The notes under the pieces were generated by a model. The model did not search any database. It worked only from the letters and a program-made list of their open reading frames with translations, and was not told the origin of the DNA. DNA of 64,000 bases from Lacisediminihabitans sp040549525 (GTDB lineage: Bacteria > Actinomycetota > Actinomycetes > Actinomycetales > Microbacteriaceae): the NCBI RefSeq assembly GCF_040549525.1, contig NZ_JBEPTM010000003.1:62001-126000 (forward strand), written 5' to 3'. Shown one piece after another: positions 1 through 9,396 of the stretch (positions are counted from its first letter, which is position 1; each line of letters starts with the position of its first letter). A program made the translations under genes and the position numbers.

Positions 1-211
1 GATACTGCTCGGCATGGCGGGCACGCCTCTCGCGGGATTCGAGTTCGAGCGGTCGGCGACCCCAGGTGATCAGGGCGAGCCCCAGGCGGAGCGCGGCACG
101 ATCGATGAGGCTCACCCGGCGCACGTGCCGCGGCGCGGCGAGCTGGGGCGAGGGGGGCGGATGGACGGATGGGCCGGAGCGACCGGGCGCGGTCGACACA
201 GCGGTTTTCAT
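1..211 (-). CDS. Partial small basic protein, 3' end beyond the window
   Basis: This is an open frame of at least 70 codons that reads from ATG at 211 leftward off the window with no stop. The N-terminus is Pro/Ser-rich. It is followed by a helical stretch (RVSLIDRAALRLGLALITW) and then an Arg/Glu-rich basic segment. A good ribosome site (GAGGT) lies about eight bases before the ATG. I recall short Microbacteriaceae proteins with an LxxRxALRLGLALITWGRR core, but no function is known to me. The competing plus-strand frames in the same DNA have no ribosome site and look like shadows. Confidence 0.65.
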   Translation of the reverse strand, partial: MKTAVSTAPGRSGPSVHPPPSPQLAAPRHVRRVSLIDRAALRLGLALITWGRRPLELESRERRARHAEQY

Positions 212-596
212 GATGGTGGTACCTCACTGCTGGAATGCCGCGTGGGGCGGCGAGATCGATGGGGGAAGGCCGAAGAGTTCGCACGCTGCACGAGACGCGA
301 GCGTGCGGAACCTCGAGGGTCGGGCTTCGAAGACGTCATCACCGACTGCATCGGTGGTGACTCCGGCTCTCAGGAGGCGAGGGTGCCGATCAGGCGGTGA
401 TGGTGCCGACGAAGCCGGCGGTAATGCGATTGCGGGTCATTCCCGAAACATCTGTAAAAATCACGCTGGCTCCTTTCGTCAATGGCGCTGGGCCAACCTA
501 CCGGCATCGCAGCGGATCATGCAAGCACTTTTTTCGGACGCCACCCTTGGCGTGTCGGGGACGCGACGGGGTCTCGCCTTTTTGGTCCCTGATCCC
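212..596. other. Gene-free stretch between divergent genes
   Basis: I see no convincing gene here. The stretch separates the leftward partial gene from the rightward PLDc_N gene and must hold the leftward promoter. One hairpin is visible: CGCACGCT at 280-287 pairs with AGCGTGCG at 300-307 around a 12-base loop. Bases 420-540 are somewhat less GC-rich than the surroundings. Confidence 0.5.
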
Positions 597-602
597 TAAG
601 CT
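597..602 (+). promoter_or_regulatory. -10 box, leaderless type, for the PLDc_N gene
   Basis: TAAGCT lies exactly six bases before the ATG at 609, so transcription should start at or next to the start codon. No Shine-Dalgarno sequence is seen. Confidence 0.55.
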
Positions 603-608
603 CTGCTC

Positions 609-980
609 ATGTACATCATCCCCGCCCTTGACCTGCTGGTGATGGTCTTCGCGCTCGTCGACATCATCCGGGCGGACCGATGGAGCATCCGGCACCTCGA
701 CAAGTCGATCTGGATCATCATCGTCATCCTGCTGCCTGTGATCGGCGCGGTGCTCTGGTTCGTCCTCGGGCGGGACTACGGACAGGCGGTCGACCGGGGG
801 AGCTTCGGCGACCCTCGGCGGCGGGAGGCGGTGGTGCAGCCCGAGAGCTCCACCGAGCGCGAGCTCGCCGCCCTCGAACGGGAGATCGCCCAGCACGAGC
901 AGGATGACCGCATCCGCCGTCTCGAGGCGAAACTGCGGGAACGGCAGGGTGAGAGCACACCGGAGAATTCCGAGAGCTGA
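609..980 (+). CDS. PLDc_N-domain membrane protein
   Basis: A 123-residue protein with two membrane helices (about residues 2-19 and 34-53) and a charged, Glu/Arg-rich tail predicted to be helical. The hydrophobic core, ending in VLWFVLGRDYG, matches the short phospholipase-D nuclease N-terminal (PLDc_N) domain. That domain is common as a stand-alone actinobacterial membrane protein and carries no catalytic HKD motif. The function is unknown; membrane anchoring or protein contact is inferred. The start is fixed by the leaderless -10 box six bases upstream. Confidence 0.85.
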   Translation: MYIIPALDLLVMVFALVDIIRADRWSIRHLDKSIWIIIVILLPVIGAVLWFVLGRDYGQAVDRGSFGDPRRREAVVQPESSTERELAALEREIAQHEQDDRIRRLEAKLRERQGESTPENSES

Positions 981-1024
981 GAGCGATCCGGGGCCGACGC
1001 GCTCCGGAGCACTGCGGTGTCCGA

Positions 1025-1030
1025 GACAAT
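1025..1030 (+). promoter_or_regulatory. Probable leaderless -10 box for the LLM gene
   Basis: GACAAT lies six bases before the ATG at 1037. It is a variant of TANNNT with the same spacing as other genes in this window. No ribosome site is visible. Confidence 0.4.
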
Positions 1031-1036
1031 AGAGTC

Positions 1037-2038
1037 ATGCCCAGTTCACCCCCGCACGTCGGCTACGCCGCCATGCTCGAACAGTTCCACCCCACCGAGG
1101 TGCTGGGGCTCGCCGCCCACGCCGAGCAGAGTGGATTCCGCGGTGTGATGGCTGCCGATCGTTTCCAGCCCTGGGTGCCGCGCCAGGGGCAGGCCAGTTT
1201 CGTCTGGAATGTGCTCGGCGCGCTGGGCCAGGCGACCTCAGGCGACCTCGGGACCGGAATGACGGTGCCGACGTTCCGGTGGCATCCCGCCATGGTGGCC
1301 CAGGCCAGTGCGACGCTCGCCGCCATGTATCCGGGACGACACTGGCTCGGCATCGGTTCGGGCGAAGCCATCGACGAGCACGTCACCGGGGCGTATTGGC
1401 CGGAGACCGCCGAGCGGATCAACCGCATGTTCGAGGCGATCGAGATCATCAAGAAGCTGTTCGTCGCCTCGCTCGCCGGGCGCGACACCAAGCACAGCGG
1501 CCCACACTTCTCGCTGGAGTCCACCCGACTGTGGACGATGCCGGAGGTGGCCCCCGAGATTCTGGTGGCCACGTCCGGTCCCGTCACCGCGAAACGCGCC
1601 GGTCGCACGGTAGACGGCATCATCATCGACGGGGCTCCGGTGGACAAGATCGCCGGACTGTTCGCGAGGTTCGACGAGGGAGCGCGCGAATCCGGGCGCG
1701 CCGGCGGCACGAAGGTGCTTCGGCTTCATCTCAGCTGGGCGTCGACCCACGAGGCGGCGATGGCGAACGCCATGACCGAGTGGCCGAACGGCGGGATGCG
1801 ATTCCCGCGATCCGACATCCGCTCGCCCTTCGAATTCGAGCAGCTCGCCCGGTTGGTTCGCCCGGAGGACTTCGAGGGGCGGATGCTCGTGTCGGAGGAT
1901 CCGGACGCGCATCGGGCCACCATCCAGTCGTACCTGGACCTCGGTTTCGACCGCATCTATCTCCACAACGTCGGGCGCAACCAGCGCGAATGGATCGACG
2001 TCTTCGCGCGCGACGTGCTGCCGAAACTGGTGCGCTGA
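1037..2038 (+). CDS. LLM-class F420-dependent oxidoreductase (G6PDH-like family)
   Basis: A 333-residue TIM-barrel protein of the luciferase-like monooxygenase superfamily. It most resembles the F420-dependent glucose-6-phosphate dehydrogenase-like group (TIGR03557 type). Visible family features are the N-terminal GYAAMLEQF strand, the segment GIGSGEAIDEHVTG, and ILVATSGPVTAKRAGR, which builds part of the deazaflavin phosphate site in relatives. The substrate cannot be told from sequence. The stop overlaps the cofE ATG by one base (TGATG), so the two genes are co-transcribed. That linkage supports F420 rather than FMN as cofactor; this is inference from context. Confidence 0.85.
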   Translation: MPSSPPHVGYAAMLEQFHPTEVLGLAAHAEQSGFRGVMAADRFQPWVPRQGQASFVWNVLGALGQATSGDLGTGMTVPTFRWHPAMVAQASATLAAMYPGRHWLGIGSGEAIDEHVTGAYWPETAERINRMFEAIEIIKKLFVASLAGRDTKHSGPHFSLESTRLWTMPEVAPEILVATSGPVTAKRAGRTVDGIIIDGAPVDKIAGLFARFDEGARESGRAGGTKVLRLHLSWASTHEAAMANAMTEWPNGGMRFPRSDIRSPFEFEQLARLVRPEDFEGRMLVSEDPDAHRATIQSYLDLGFDRIYLHNVGRNQREWIDVFARDVLPKLVR

Positions 2039-2790
2039 TGCTCACGGTCTGGGCGATCGAGGGGATCCCGGAGATCGGGGCGGGGGACGACCTCGCGGCG
2101 ATCATCGGGGGTCTCGCCGGCACGCTCGAGGAGGGCGACATCCTCGCCGTGACCTCGAAGATCGTGTCGAAAGCGGAGGGTCGCTTCGTGCGCGCGGCCG
2201 ACCGTGAACAGGCGATCACCGATGAGACGGTGCGCGTTGTGGCGACTCGGAGCCATCCCGGCGGCGTCACGCGCATCGTCGAGAACCGCCTCGGCATCGT
2301 CGCCGCGGCGGCGGGCGTCGACGCCTCGAACACGCCGGAGGGCACCGTTCTGCTGCTGCCCGTCGACCCGGATGCCTCGGCCCATCGCCTGCGTGTCGCT
2401 CTCGAGAGCCGCTTCGCTGTGCGCCTCGGGGTGATCATCACCGACACGCTCGGCCGCGCCTGGCGCGAAGGCCAGACCGATGTGGCCATCGGCGCGAGCG
2501 GTGTTCGGGTGCTCGACGACCTCCGCGGCACGGTCGACGCTCAGGGGCGACGGCTCGATGTGACGCTGCCGGCTACCGGGGATGAGATCGCTTCCGCTGC
2601 CGACCTCGTCAAGCGCAAGAGCGGCGGCTTGCCGGTCGCGGTGGTCAGAGGGCTCTTTCACCTGCTGGCGGAGGATGCCGAAGGGGCGCGCTCCCTGGTG
2701 CGTCCGGCCGCGAACGACATGTTCCGGCTCGGTACCGACGAGGCGTGGAGCCAGGGTTTCGAAGCCGGAAGGGCGACGACGGGTGAATAG
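2038..2790 (+). CDS. cofE: Coenzyme F420-0:L-glutamate ligase
   Basis: A 250-residue CofE/FbiB-N domain protein. It adds glutamates by GTP-driven gamma-linkage to F420-0, building the tail of coenzyme F420 in the cytosol. Family motifs visible are VTSKIVSKAEGR near residues 40-50, GIVAAAAGVDASN near 100, and ITDTLGRAWREGQTDVAIG near 140. The C-terminal nitroreductase domain of mycobacterial FbiB is absent, so this is the stand-alone form. The ATG overlaps the upstream LLM stop, and the 3' end overlaps cofC by eight bases, giving an LLM-cofE-cofC operon. Confidence 0.93.
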   Translation: MLTVWAIEGIPEIGAGDDLAAIIGGLAGTLEEGDILAVTSKIVSKAEGRFVRAADREQAITDETVRVVATRSHPGGVTRIVENRLGIVAAAAGVDASNTPEGTVLLLPVDPDASAHRLRVALESRFAVRLGVIITDTLGRAWREGQTDVAIGASGVRVLDDLRGTVDAQGRRLDVTLPATGDEIASAADLVKRKSGGLPVAVVRGLFHLLAEDAEGARSLVRPAANDMFRLGTDEAWSQGFEAGRATTGE

Positions 2791-3484
2791 CGCGCCGGGA
2801 CCGGCGGGTGGACGTCGCCCGACGACCACGGGCATCCGCAAATCCGGGTCGGCCGGATCAGCCGGTCGGCCGACCACCGAGTGGGTCGTCGTCGTGCCGG
2901 TGAAGGGCACGAGCCAGGCCAAGTCCCGATTCGGGCCCGGCGATCATTCGGCGCTCGCCCTGGCCATGGCCGCCGATACCGTCGCGGCGGCGATGGACGC
3001 GGACGGTGTGGCAGGGGTGCTCGTCGTCACCACCGTCGAGGCGTCGGCTGTGTTCGACGATCTCGGGGCCTTCGTGATCGTGCAGGAGCCCGACGGGCTC
3101 GCCTCCGCCATCGACCTCGGGATATCGATCGCGACGGAGATGACCGAACCGGGCCGGGGGATCGCGGTGCTTCTCGGAGACCTGCCCGCCCTCACCCCGG
3201 CCGAACTGTCAGCGGCTCTCACGGCTGCCCGTGCCCATCCGCTCGCGACGGTGCAGGATGCCGCCGGCGAGGGGACGGCGCTCATCACGGCCGTCTACGG
3301 TGCCACCCATGCTCCGGCCTTCGGGCCAGGATCGAGCGCGGCGCACCGCGCGCTGGGATATATGCCGCTCGAGGTATCTTCCTCATCCGGGTTGCGGAAC
3401 GACGTAGATTCCGCCGCAGCCCTCGCGCTGCTCGAGGGTCGACTTGGCGCTCGCACCGCCGGCGTGCTCGGCTCGAACCTCTAG
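2783..3484 (+). CDS. cofC: 2-phospho-L-lactate / phosphoenolpyruvate guanylyltransferase
   Basis: A 233-residue CofC/FbiD nucleotidyltransferase that activates the three-carbon phosphate (2-phospholactate or PEP) with GTP for F420 side-chain synthesis. The signature VVVVPVKGTSQAKSRF comes after a 30-residue low-complexity leader. LLGDLPALTP is the metal- and nucleotide-binding Asp motif, and SSGLRNDVD lies near the end. I chose GTG at 2783, inside the end of cofE, because longer starts translate into shadow sequence. The gene converges on cofD with only nine bases between the stops. Confidence 0.9.
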   Translation: MNSAPGPAGGRRPTTTGIRKSGSAGSAGRPTTEWVVVVPVKGTSQAKSRFGPGDHSALALAMAADTVAAAMDADGVAGVLVVTTVEASAVFDDLGAFVIVQEPDGLASAIDLGISIATEMTEPGRGIAVLLGDLPALTPAELSAALTAARAHPLATVQDAAGEGTALITAVYGATHAPAFGPGSSAAHRALGYMPLEVSSSSGLRNDVDSAAALALLEGRLGARTAGVLGSNL

Positions 3485-3493
3485 AGCGGACGG

Positions 3494-4471
3494 TCAGCGC
3501 GGGGCCGCGGCCAGGGCATCGGCGGCGACCTGCGCGCTCGAGTCGAGGTCGCGCATCCAGAGCGGTACCGCGGTCGTGGCGATGCCGGATGCGGAGAGCG
3601 CTGCTGCCGACGCGGCGTCCGTCTCGTCGACGAGCCACGCGTCGAGGAGCCCCCCGGAGTCGCGCGCTCCGTAATGCAGCGCGACCGCCTCCGCGGAGGT
3701 CTGCACCCCGATCGCGGTGAGGCAGGCATCCGCCATTCCCCGCACGACGGAGCCGGCGATGATTGGCGACACACCGACGATGGGGGCGGATGTCTCGACC
3801 AGCGCGGCACGGATGCCCGGGATGCCCAGGATGGTGCCGATCGACACGACCGGGTTCGACGGGGCGACGAGGATGACATCGGCGTGTGCGATCGCCTTGA
3901 GCACACCGGGGGCGGGGGTCGCGGTGCCCACGTCCTGTTGCTCGAACCGGCGCGCGGTCAGCGACGCGCGGTGACGCGTCCACCACTCCTGGAAGTGCAT
4001 CGTGCCGTCGTCGGTCACCACCTGGGTTTCGACCTCGTCGTCCGTCACCGGAAGAAGGGTGACCCCCAGGTTCCAGCGGGTGGTGATGCGCGCCGTCGCC
4101 TCGCTGAGGGGCAGGCCGGTGCGCAGGTAGTGGGTCCTCGTGATGTGGGTGCCGAGGTCCAGATCGCCGAGGGTGAACCACGGCCATCCGATCCCGTACG
4201 CGGTGAGCTCGGCGCTCACGCGCTCGGTCTCACCGATGCGGCCCCACCCGCGCACCTCGTCGTTCGCGCCCGCAAGGGTATACATAATGGAGTCGAGGTC
4301 GGGGGCGATGCGCAAGCTGTTGAGCCACATGTCGTCGCCGGTGTTGACGACGGCGGTGACCTCTGCGGTCGTTCCCCCCGATCCGTCGGGAAGGGTCTCG
4401 CGCAGGTGGTGACGCAGGCCGCGAAGAAAGCGGGCGCCGCCGACGCCTCCGGAGAGTACGGTAATTTTCAC
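3494..4471 (-). CDS. cofD: 2-phospho-L-lactate transferase (F420-0 precursor synthase)
   Basis: A 325-residue CofD/FbiA protein. It transfers the activated phospholactyl or enolpyruvyl phosphate to Fo, giving F420-0 or dehydro-F420-0. The N-terminal LSGGVGGARFLRGL is the Rossmann-like motif. NTGDDMWLNSLRIAPDLDS and SNPVVSIGTILGIPGIR are hallmark segments of the family. A longer frame exists, but GTG at 4471 fits family starts (VKITVLSGG) and sits seven bases after a TAGCGT -10 box. Together with cofE and cofC it covers the late F420 steps. Fo synthase (fbiC) is not in the window. Confidence 0.93.
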   Translation of the reverse strand: MKITVLSGGVGGARFLRGLRHHLRETLPDGSGGTTAEVTAVVNTGDDMWLNSLRIAPDLDSIMYTLAGANDEVRGWGRIGETERVSAELTAYGIGWPWFTLGDLDLGTHITRTHYLRTGLPLSEATARITTRWNLGVTLLPVTDDEVETQVVTDDGTMHFQEWWTRHRASLTARRFEQQDVGTATPAPGVLKAIAHADVILVAPSNPVVSIGTILGIPGIRAALVETSAPIVGVSPIIAGSVVRGMADACLTAIGVQTSAEAVALHYGARDSGGLLDAWLVDETDAASAAALSASGIATTAVPLWMRDLDSSAQVAADALAAAPR

Positions 4472-4478
4472 GGTGTCA

Positions 4479-4484
4479 ACGCTA
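4479..4484 (-). promoter_or_regulatory. Leaderless -10 box for cofD
   Basis: On the minus strand TAGCGT is followed by seven bases and then the GTG start at 4471, so the cofD mRNA should begin at its start codon. Confidence 0.45.
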
Positions 4485-4623
4485 GCCCGACCGGACGAGC
4501 CGAAGCGCCTGCGCGCCAGGTCGATGGTGCCTGAGTATTCGCTAGACAATTGACTGAGTGTCAGCACGGGTCTGGCAGACTCGCGAAAGATATGGCGAAG
4601 AGTGGGCGGGACCAGCGAAGCAC

Positions 4624-5640
4624 ATGACGACCAACGACGTGAGCAGCAACAGCACCGACAGCACGATGCGGCTGGACGACTTCTCGCGCAACTCGACCGA
4701 GATCATCCGCAGCATCGAAACGGTCATCGATGGCAAGCGCGATGCCGTGCAGACGGCCCTCACCGTGCTGCTCGCCGAGGGGCACCTGCTGATCGAGGAT
4801 GTGCCCGGAGTCGGTAAGACGATGCTGGCGCGAGCTCTCGCGAAATCCGTCGACTGCACGGTCAACCGCATCCAGTTCACCCCCGACCTGCTCCCCTCGG
4901 ACATCACCGGTGTGTCGATCTACAACCAGGTCGAGCGGGAGTTCGAGTTCAAGCCCGGGCCGATCTTCGCCAACATCGTCATCGGTGACGAGATCAACCG
5001 CGCGAGCCCGAAGACCCAGAGTGCACTGCTGGAGAGCATGGAAGAGGGCCAGGTGACCGTGGACGGATCCACCAGCATCCTCGCCTCACCGTTCACCGTG
5101 ATCGCCACCCAGAACCCCGTGGAGATGGAGGGGACCTACCCGCTCCCCGAGGCACAGCGCGACCGCTTCATGGCGCGCATCTCCATGGGCTACCCGGATG
5201 AGGCGGCCGAGCTCAAGATGCTGCGAACCCGGGAGTCCGCGAGCCCGCTCGGCGACCTCCAGCCCGTCGTCTCCACAGTGCAGTTGATCGCCATGATCGC
5301 GACGGTGCGCAACGTCTTCGTCTCGACGGCCGTGGAGCAGTACGCGGTGAGCATCGCGCAGGCGACACGGCACGACCGCGACCTCCGGCTCGGCGCGAGC
5401 CCCCGGGCGACACTTCAGCTGGTGCGGGCGGCCAAGGCGCGCGCGGCCCTCGATGGACGGGAATTCGTGCTTCCGGATGACATCGATGCCCTCGCCGTCG
5501 CGGTGATGGGTCATCGGCTCATTCCGACGAATCGAGTCTCCGGCAACGGAAATCCCTTCGCCACGGGAGCTGTCGCCGACATCATCTCGCGCATCGTCGC
5601 CGCCACTCCGGTGCCCCTCGGTGCCGTTGGCCCGGCCTGA
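4624..5640 (+). CDS. MoxR-family AAA+ ATPase
   Basis: A 338-residue AAA_3 ATPase. Walker A is VPGVGKT at about residues 60-66, Walker B is VIGDEINRASP, and the sensor region includes ATQNPVEMEGTYPLPEAQRDRF. MoxR proteins act as chaperone-like ATPases and are typically encoded with DUF58 and transglutaminase proteins, exactly as here. The cellular target is unknown. The ATG at 4624 has no clear ribosome site. An in-frame GTG at 4558 lies seven bases after GACAAT and could be a leaderless start giving 22 extra residues, so the N-terminus is uncertain. Confidence 0.9.
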   Translation: MTTNDVSSNSTDSTMRLDDFSRNSTEIIRSIETVIDGKRDAVQTALTVLLAEGHLLIEDVPGVGKTMLARALAKSVDCTVNRIQFTPDLLPSDITGVSIYNQVEREFEFKPGPIFANIVIGDEINRASPKTQSALLESMEEGQVTVDGSTSILASPFTVIATQNPVEMEGTYPLPEAQRDRFMARISMGYPDEAAELKMLRTRESASPLGDLQPVVSTVQLIAMIATVRNVFVSTAVEQYAVSIAQATRHDRDLRLGASPRATLQLVRAAKARAALDGREFVLPDDIDALAVAVMGHRLIPTNRVSGNGNPFATGAVADIISRIVAATPVPLGAVGPA

Positions 5641-5648
5641 CCAGCCCC

Positions 5649-7073
5649 ATGCCGGGTCGCAGCAACAGCCCAAGTGCGGGGGCGAGGTCGGTTCCCGCGT
5701 CGAGAGCTGCCGCACGAGCCCTCACCATGATCGGCGCCTCGCGCGGACCTGCGGTGGCCCGACGCATCGCCCGCCTCACCCGTCGCGGCTGGGTGCTGCT
5801 GGTGTGCGGCGGGCTCGCCATCCCCGCCTCCTACTGGGCGGGTCGTCGCGAACTCCTGTACCTGGGCTGCTTCCTCGCGCTGCTTCCCCTTCTCGCGCTC
5901 GCCTTCGTGCGCTTCCGACGCATGCGGCTCTCGGTGCGTCGCTCCTTCTCTCCCGCTGTGGTGAGCGCCGGGCACCCCACCATGGCGGATCTGAGGGTCG
6001 GCAACCAGTCCGCCTCCGCCTCGACTGAGGCGAACTGGCGTGACTCCTGGCCGTGGTCGCCCTATGCGACCGAGCCGGCGCGACTGCCGGCCCTTCTGCC
6101 AAGCGGCCCCCGGTTCGCCGGGCGCGGATCCAGCGTGTTGTTCCGCTACGAAGTCACCCCGCCCAGCCGCGGGGTGTTCGAGCTCGGTCCGATGCTGGTG
6201 GACTTCGCGGACCCCTTCGGCCTTGCCGACGGAGCCCTCGTGGCGGGGGCAGCTGAAACTCTCACGGTGACTCCGGCTCTCGTGCCGCTCGCGGACGGGG
6301 TCGTCTCCATCTCGGCCGATGAGGGCCCCACCCGGATGCTGCAGCGGCGCGCGCTCGGTGGTGAGGACGACCTGATGACCCGCGAATACCGACGCGGCGA
6401 CGCCCTGCGGCGCGTGCACTGGCGTGCCTCTGCGCACTCCGGGCAGCTGATGGTGCGCCAGGAGGAACAGCGCAGCCATGCCGAGGCGCGCATCCTGCTC
6501 GACACGAGGCTCACGCACTATCGCGACACCGAGCGCGTGGAGGACACCGACACACCGCGTAGCGACGCCTTCGAGTGGGCGGTGACCTTCACGGCCTCGC
6601 TCGGGGTGCATCTCGCGCGCACCGGGTTTCTCGTGCAGGTGATCGAGACTGCCCCGGCGCAACTGGCCTCCCCGGAGCACACGGACGAATTCCTGGAGAG
6701 TCTCGCGTCGGTCTCGCTGAGTAACGAAGCCCCCGAGGAGCTCTCGCTACTGCGTGGAGTGCAACGACCGGATCGCTCACAGGGCTCCGTATTCGCCATC
6801 GTGTCGGATATCGACTCGGCGACGGTCGAGCGGCTCGCGGCTCAGCGCCATGCCTTCGATCTCGCCGTCGCCTTCCTCGTCGCGCCCCGGCAGCTCGCCC
6901 TCGAGCGCACCCTCACCGAGGCCGGGTGGCTGTGCGTGACCGTGCAGCCCGACGACTCGATCGAGAGCGCCTGGTTGGCGCTCGGCGCGCACCAGGACGC
7001 GCCCGCCCGCTCCGATCGCGACCCGAACAGCTCGATTCTCTTCGAACGGGAGGCCCGCGATGAGCGGCCCTGA
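5649..7073 (+). CDS. DUF58 domain membrane protein
   Basis: A protein of 474 residues at most. Two adjacent membrane helices (about residues 47-65 and 68-88) come after a basic, low-complexity leader. The DUF58 core GEDDLMTREYRRGDALRRV followed by HWRASA is near residues 237-262, in front of a von Willebrand-A-like domain. It starts eight bases after the moxR stop and overlaps the next gene by 14 bases. The MoxR-DUF58-transglutaminase trio is a conserved actinobacterial cluster of unresolved function, often suggested to act in envelope protein assembly. An internal ATG at 5727 (MIGASRG) is a possible shorter start. Confidence 0.85.
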   Translation: MPGRSNSPSAGARSVPASRAAARALTMIGASRGPAVARRIARLTRRGWVLLVCGGLAIPASYWAGRRELLYLGCFLALLPLLALAFVRFRRMRLSVRRSFSPAVVSAGHPTMADLRVGNQSASASTEANWRDSWPWSPYATEPARLPALLPSGPRFAGRGSSVLFRYEVTPPSRGVFELGPMLVDFADPFGLADGALVAGAAETLTVTPALVPLADGVVSISADEGPTRMLQRRALGGEDDLMTREYRRGDALRRVHWRASAHSGQLMVRQEEQRSHAEARILLDTRLTHYRDTERVEDTDTPRSDAFEWAVTFTASLGVHLARTGFLVQVIETAPAQLASPEHTDEFLESLASVSLSNEAPEELSLLRGVQRPDRSQGSVFAIVSDIDSATVERLAAQRHAFDLAVAFLVAPRQLALERTLTEAGWLCVTVQPDDSIESAWLALGAHQDAPARSDRDPNSSILFEREARDERP

Positions 7074-9396
7074 CCTGGCCACTCGCCCCGCGCGCAGTGC
7101 ACCTCCCGGGCCACCCCGACCCACCGCGGCACAGTCGACGGCGACCGCGGTCGCGCGATCCGCGGAGCTGCGCACGAGTGGCGCGCTCCTGCTCGCACTG
7201 CTGGTGACCCTCGCGGGACTGCACGTGATTCTCGACGGGGTCGCCTGGTGGTTCGAACTCGCGCTTCTCTGCATGGTGCTGCTCGCCAGCGCGGCACTCG
7301 TGCGGCGCCTGGTGCCGGCGGCATCCACCGTCGCCGGCGCGACCGACTTTCGCCGCATACTCCCCCCGGTGGTATCCGCCGTCGTGATGCTGCTCGCCGT
7401 CACCGCGGTCTTCGTGCCCTCCACGGCGATCCTGGGTATCGTCCCGACCGGCGCGTCGTGGACGGCGTTCCAGCAGCTCATCGAGGCAGGCAACTTCTCG
7501 ATCGCCCGGCAGTCCCTGCCGGCGACGGCGGTCACCTCCATCATGTTCCTGCTCTGTCTCGGCGTCGGTGCCCTCACCATCCTCGCCGACGTGCTGGCGA
7601 ACACCCTCCGCGCGCCCGCACTCGCGGGGGCCCCGCTGCTCGTGCTCCTCGCGGTGCCGAGCGCCGTCTCCATCGACATCACCGATCCGATCGTCTTCGT
7701 GCTCGCGGCGCTCGCCTACCTCCTGCTGCTTCGAGCCTCCGCCGGGCGACGGCAGACCGCGCTCACCATCGGACTCGCGGCGACAGTGGTGGTCGCCTCG
7801 CTCGTGGCGCCGCTGCTGCTGCCGGAGTTGAGCCCGGCGCAGAACACCAATGGCACCGGCTTCAGCTCCGGGGTCAATCCGGTGCTCTCGCTCGGACAGA
7901 ACCTGCGGCAGGACGTCGAGCGCACGGTCCTCGGCTACTCCACCGAATCGGGTAACGCGCAGTACCTGCGACTGGTCAGCCTGCAGGACTTCAGCGGCTC
8001 CGACTGGGCACCGGATGCGTTCCGCCAGCGCTCCGCGAACACGACGGATGCGATCGGCGCCCCGCCCGGACTCTCGCCCGATGTCTCCACCACCGAGGAC
8101 CAGGTGTTCGTGGACGTTGGCAGTCTCACCAGCCCGTGGTTGCCGCTGCCCTACCCCACCTCGAGCATCGGCGGACTCGACGGAAAGTGGTTCTGGGACT
8201 CCGACGGGCTCGCGGTGAAAAGCCCCAATCGCGACTCCGCCTACGAGAACTATCGCGCGACCAGCCTCGTCATCGCGCCCACGCCGGCCCAGCTCGCGAG
8301 CGCCGGAACTACCGTGCCCGCCGGCTTCGAGCGGTTCCTCGCCCTCCCTTCCGGCATGCCGAAGGTCATCGCGGATACCGCGAACGAGGTGGCCGGTGGG
8401 GCCACAAGCAACTACGAGAAGGCACTGCTCCTGCAGGGGTTCTTCCGTGACGGAGACTTCCAGTACTCCGAGACCGCGCCGGTCGACCAGGGCTACGACG
8501 GCACCGGGATGACCGTGATCGCGGCGTTCCTCAAGGCGAAGGAGGGGTATTGCATCCACTTCGCCTCGGCGATGGCGGTGATGGCCCGCAGCCTCGGCAT
8601 CCCGTCCCGCATCGCCGTCGGCTTCCTCCCCGGTGCCGAACTCCCCGAGCGGCAGAACGGCCGCACGGCCTTCACGGTCACCACTCACGACCTCCACGCC
8701 TGGCCGGAACTCTACTTCGAGGGCATCGGCTGGACCCGGTTCGAGCCGACCGTCGGTCGGGGTGAAGTGCCCGCGTATGCGGACACCGCGTCACCGGATG
8801 TCCCGACACCGGTGAACACGGCTACTCCGGCGCCCTCGGCGAGCGCAACAGCCCGCCCGTCCTCTTCGGCCGCACCCCTCGCTCCGGAGCAGACCGCGCA
8901 GGCGAGCCCCGCGGCGGCCCGGGCCGCCGCGGTGGGCACCTGGTTGTGGCTGGTGCTTGCCCTCGTGGTCGTCCTGGCCCTGGGACTGGTGCCCGCCGCG
9001 CTCCGCGCGATGGTGCGTCGACGCCGCCTCCGGGGCCTCGCCGCGGGCAGTGCGACCGCGCTGACGGCCTGGCACGAGATGTTCGACACGGCCGCCGACC
9101 TCGGTATCGACATCCCCGAAACGGCGACCCCGCGCGACGCGGCCGAACTGTTCGCCCTGTCCATCGGCGGTGCATCCCGCGACCCCATCGACCGGGTGAG
9201 GGCCGCCGTGGAGAGCGAGAGCTACGGACAGGCGAGGAGCACGGTGCTCACCGCCTCAGCGTCACTGGCGGGCGACCTGCGGAGGGTCATCGGCGATCTC
9301 CGGTCCTCCGCCGACCGCGGGCGTCGCCTTCGTGCCACGCTGGTGCCGGCATCCGCCTGGGATCGGATTCGCCGAGCCGCTCGCATCGGGGACTGA
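7060..9396 (+). CDS. Transglutaminase-like membrane protein (TgpA/DUF3488 type)
   Basis: A 778-residue protein. About six N-terminal membrane helices (residues about 40-255) are followed by an extracellular transglutaminase-like domain. The likely catalytic Cys is residue 498 in EGYCIHFASAMAVMA and the His is residue 546 in THDLHAWPELYF. A Thr/Pro/Ser/Ala linker, one more helix (about 628-650) and a cytosolic C-terminal helical region follow. It overlaps the DUF58 gene and completes the MoxR-DUF58-transglutaminase operon. Relatives include Pseudomonas TgpA, but the physiological substrate is unknown. Confidence 0.9.
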   Translation: MSGPDLATRPARSAPPGPPRPTAAQSTATAVARSAELRTSGALLLALLVTLAGLHVILDGVAWWFELALLCMVLLASAALVRRLVPAASTVAGATDFRRILPPVVSAVVMLLAVTAVFVPSTAILGIVPTGASWTAFQQLIEAGNFSIARQSLPATAVTSIMFLLCLGVGALTILADVLANTLRAPALAGAPLLVLLAVPSAVSIDITDPIVFVLAALAYLLLLRASAGRRQTALTIGLAATVVVASLVAPLLLPELSPAQNTNGTGFSSGVNPVLSLGQNLRQDVERTVLGYSTESGNAQYLRLVSLQDFSGSDWAPDAFRQRSANTTDAIGAPPGLSPDVSTTEDQVFVDVGSLTSPWLPLPYPTSSIGGLDGKWFWDSDGLAVKSPNRDSAYENYRATSLVIAPTPAQLASAGTTVPAGFERFLALPSGMPKVIADTANEVAGGATSNYEKALLLQGFFRDGDFQYSETAPVDQGYDGTGMTVIAAFLKAKEGYCIHFASAMAVMARSLGIPSRIAVGFLPGAELPERQNGRTAFTVTTHDLHAWPELYFEGIGWTRFEPTVGRGEVPAYADTASPDVPTPVNTATPAPSASATARPSSSAAPLAPEQTAQASPAAARAAAVGTWLWLVLALVVVLALGLVPAALRAMVRRRRLRGLAAGSATALTAWHEMFDTAADLGIDIPETATPRDAAELFALSIGGASRDPIDRVRAAVESESYGQARSTVLTASASLAGDLRRVIGDLRSSADRGRRLRATLVPASAWDRIRRAARIGD

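Noticed and set aside
6913..8697. A 594-codon open frame on the minus strand opposite the DUF58/transglutaminase genes
   Set aside because: It is antisense to clearly conserved proteins and its translation is Arg/Gly/His/Glu-rich low complexity, as expected from high-GC codon shadows.
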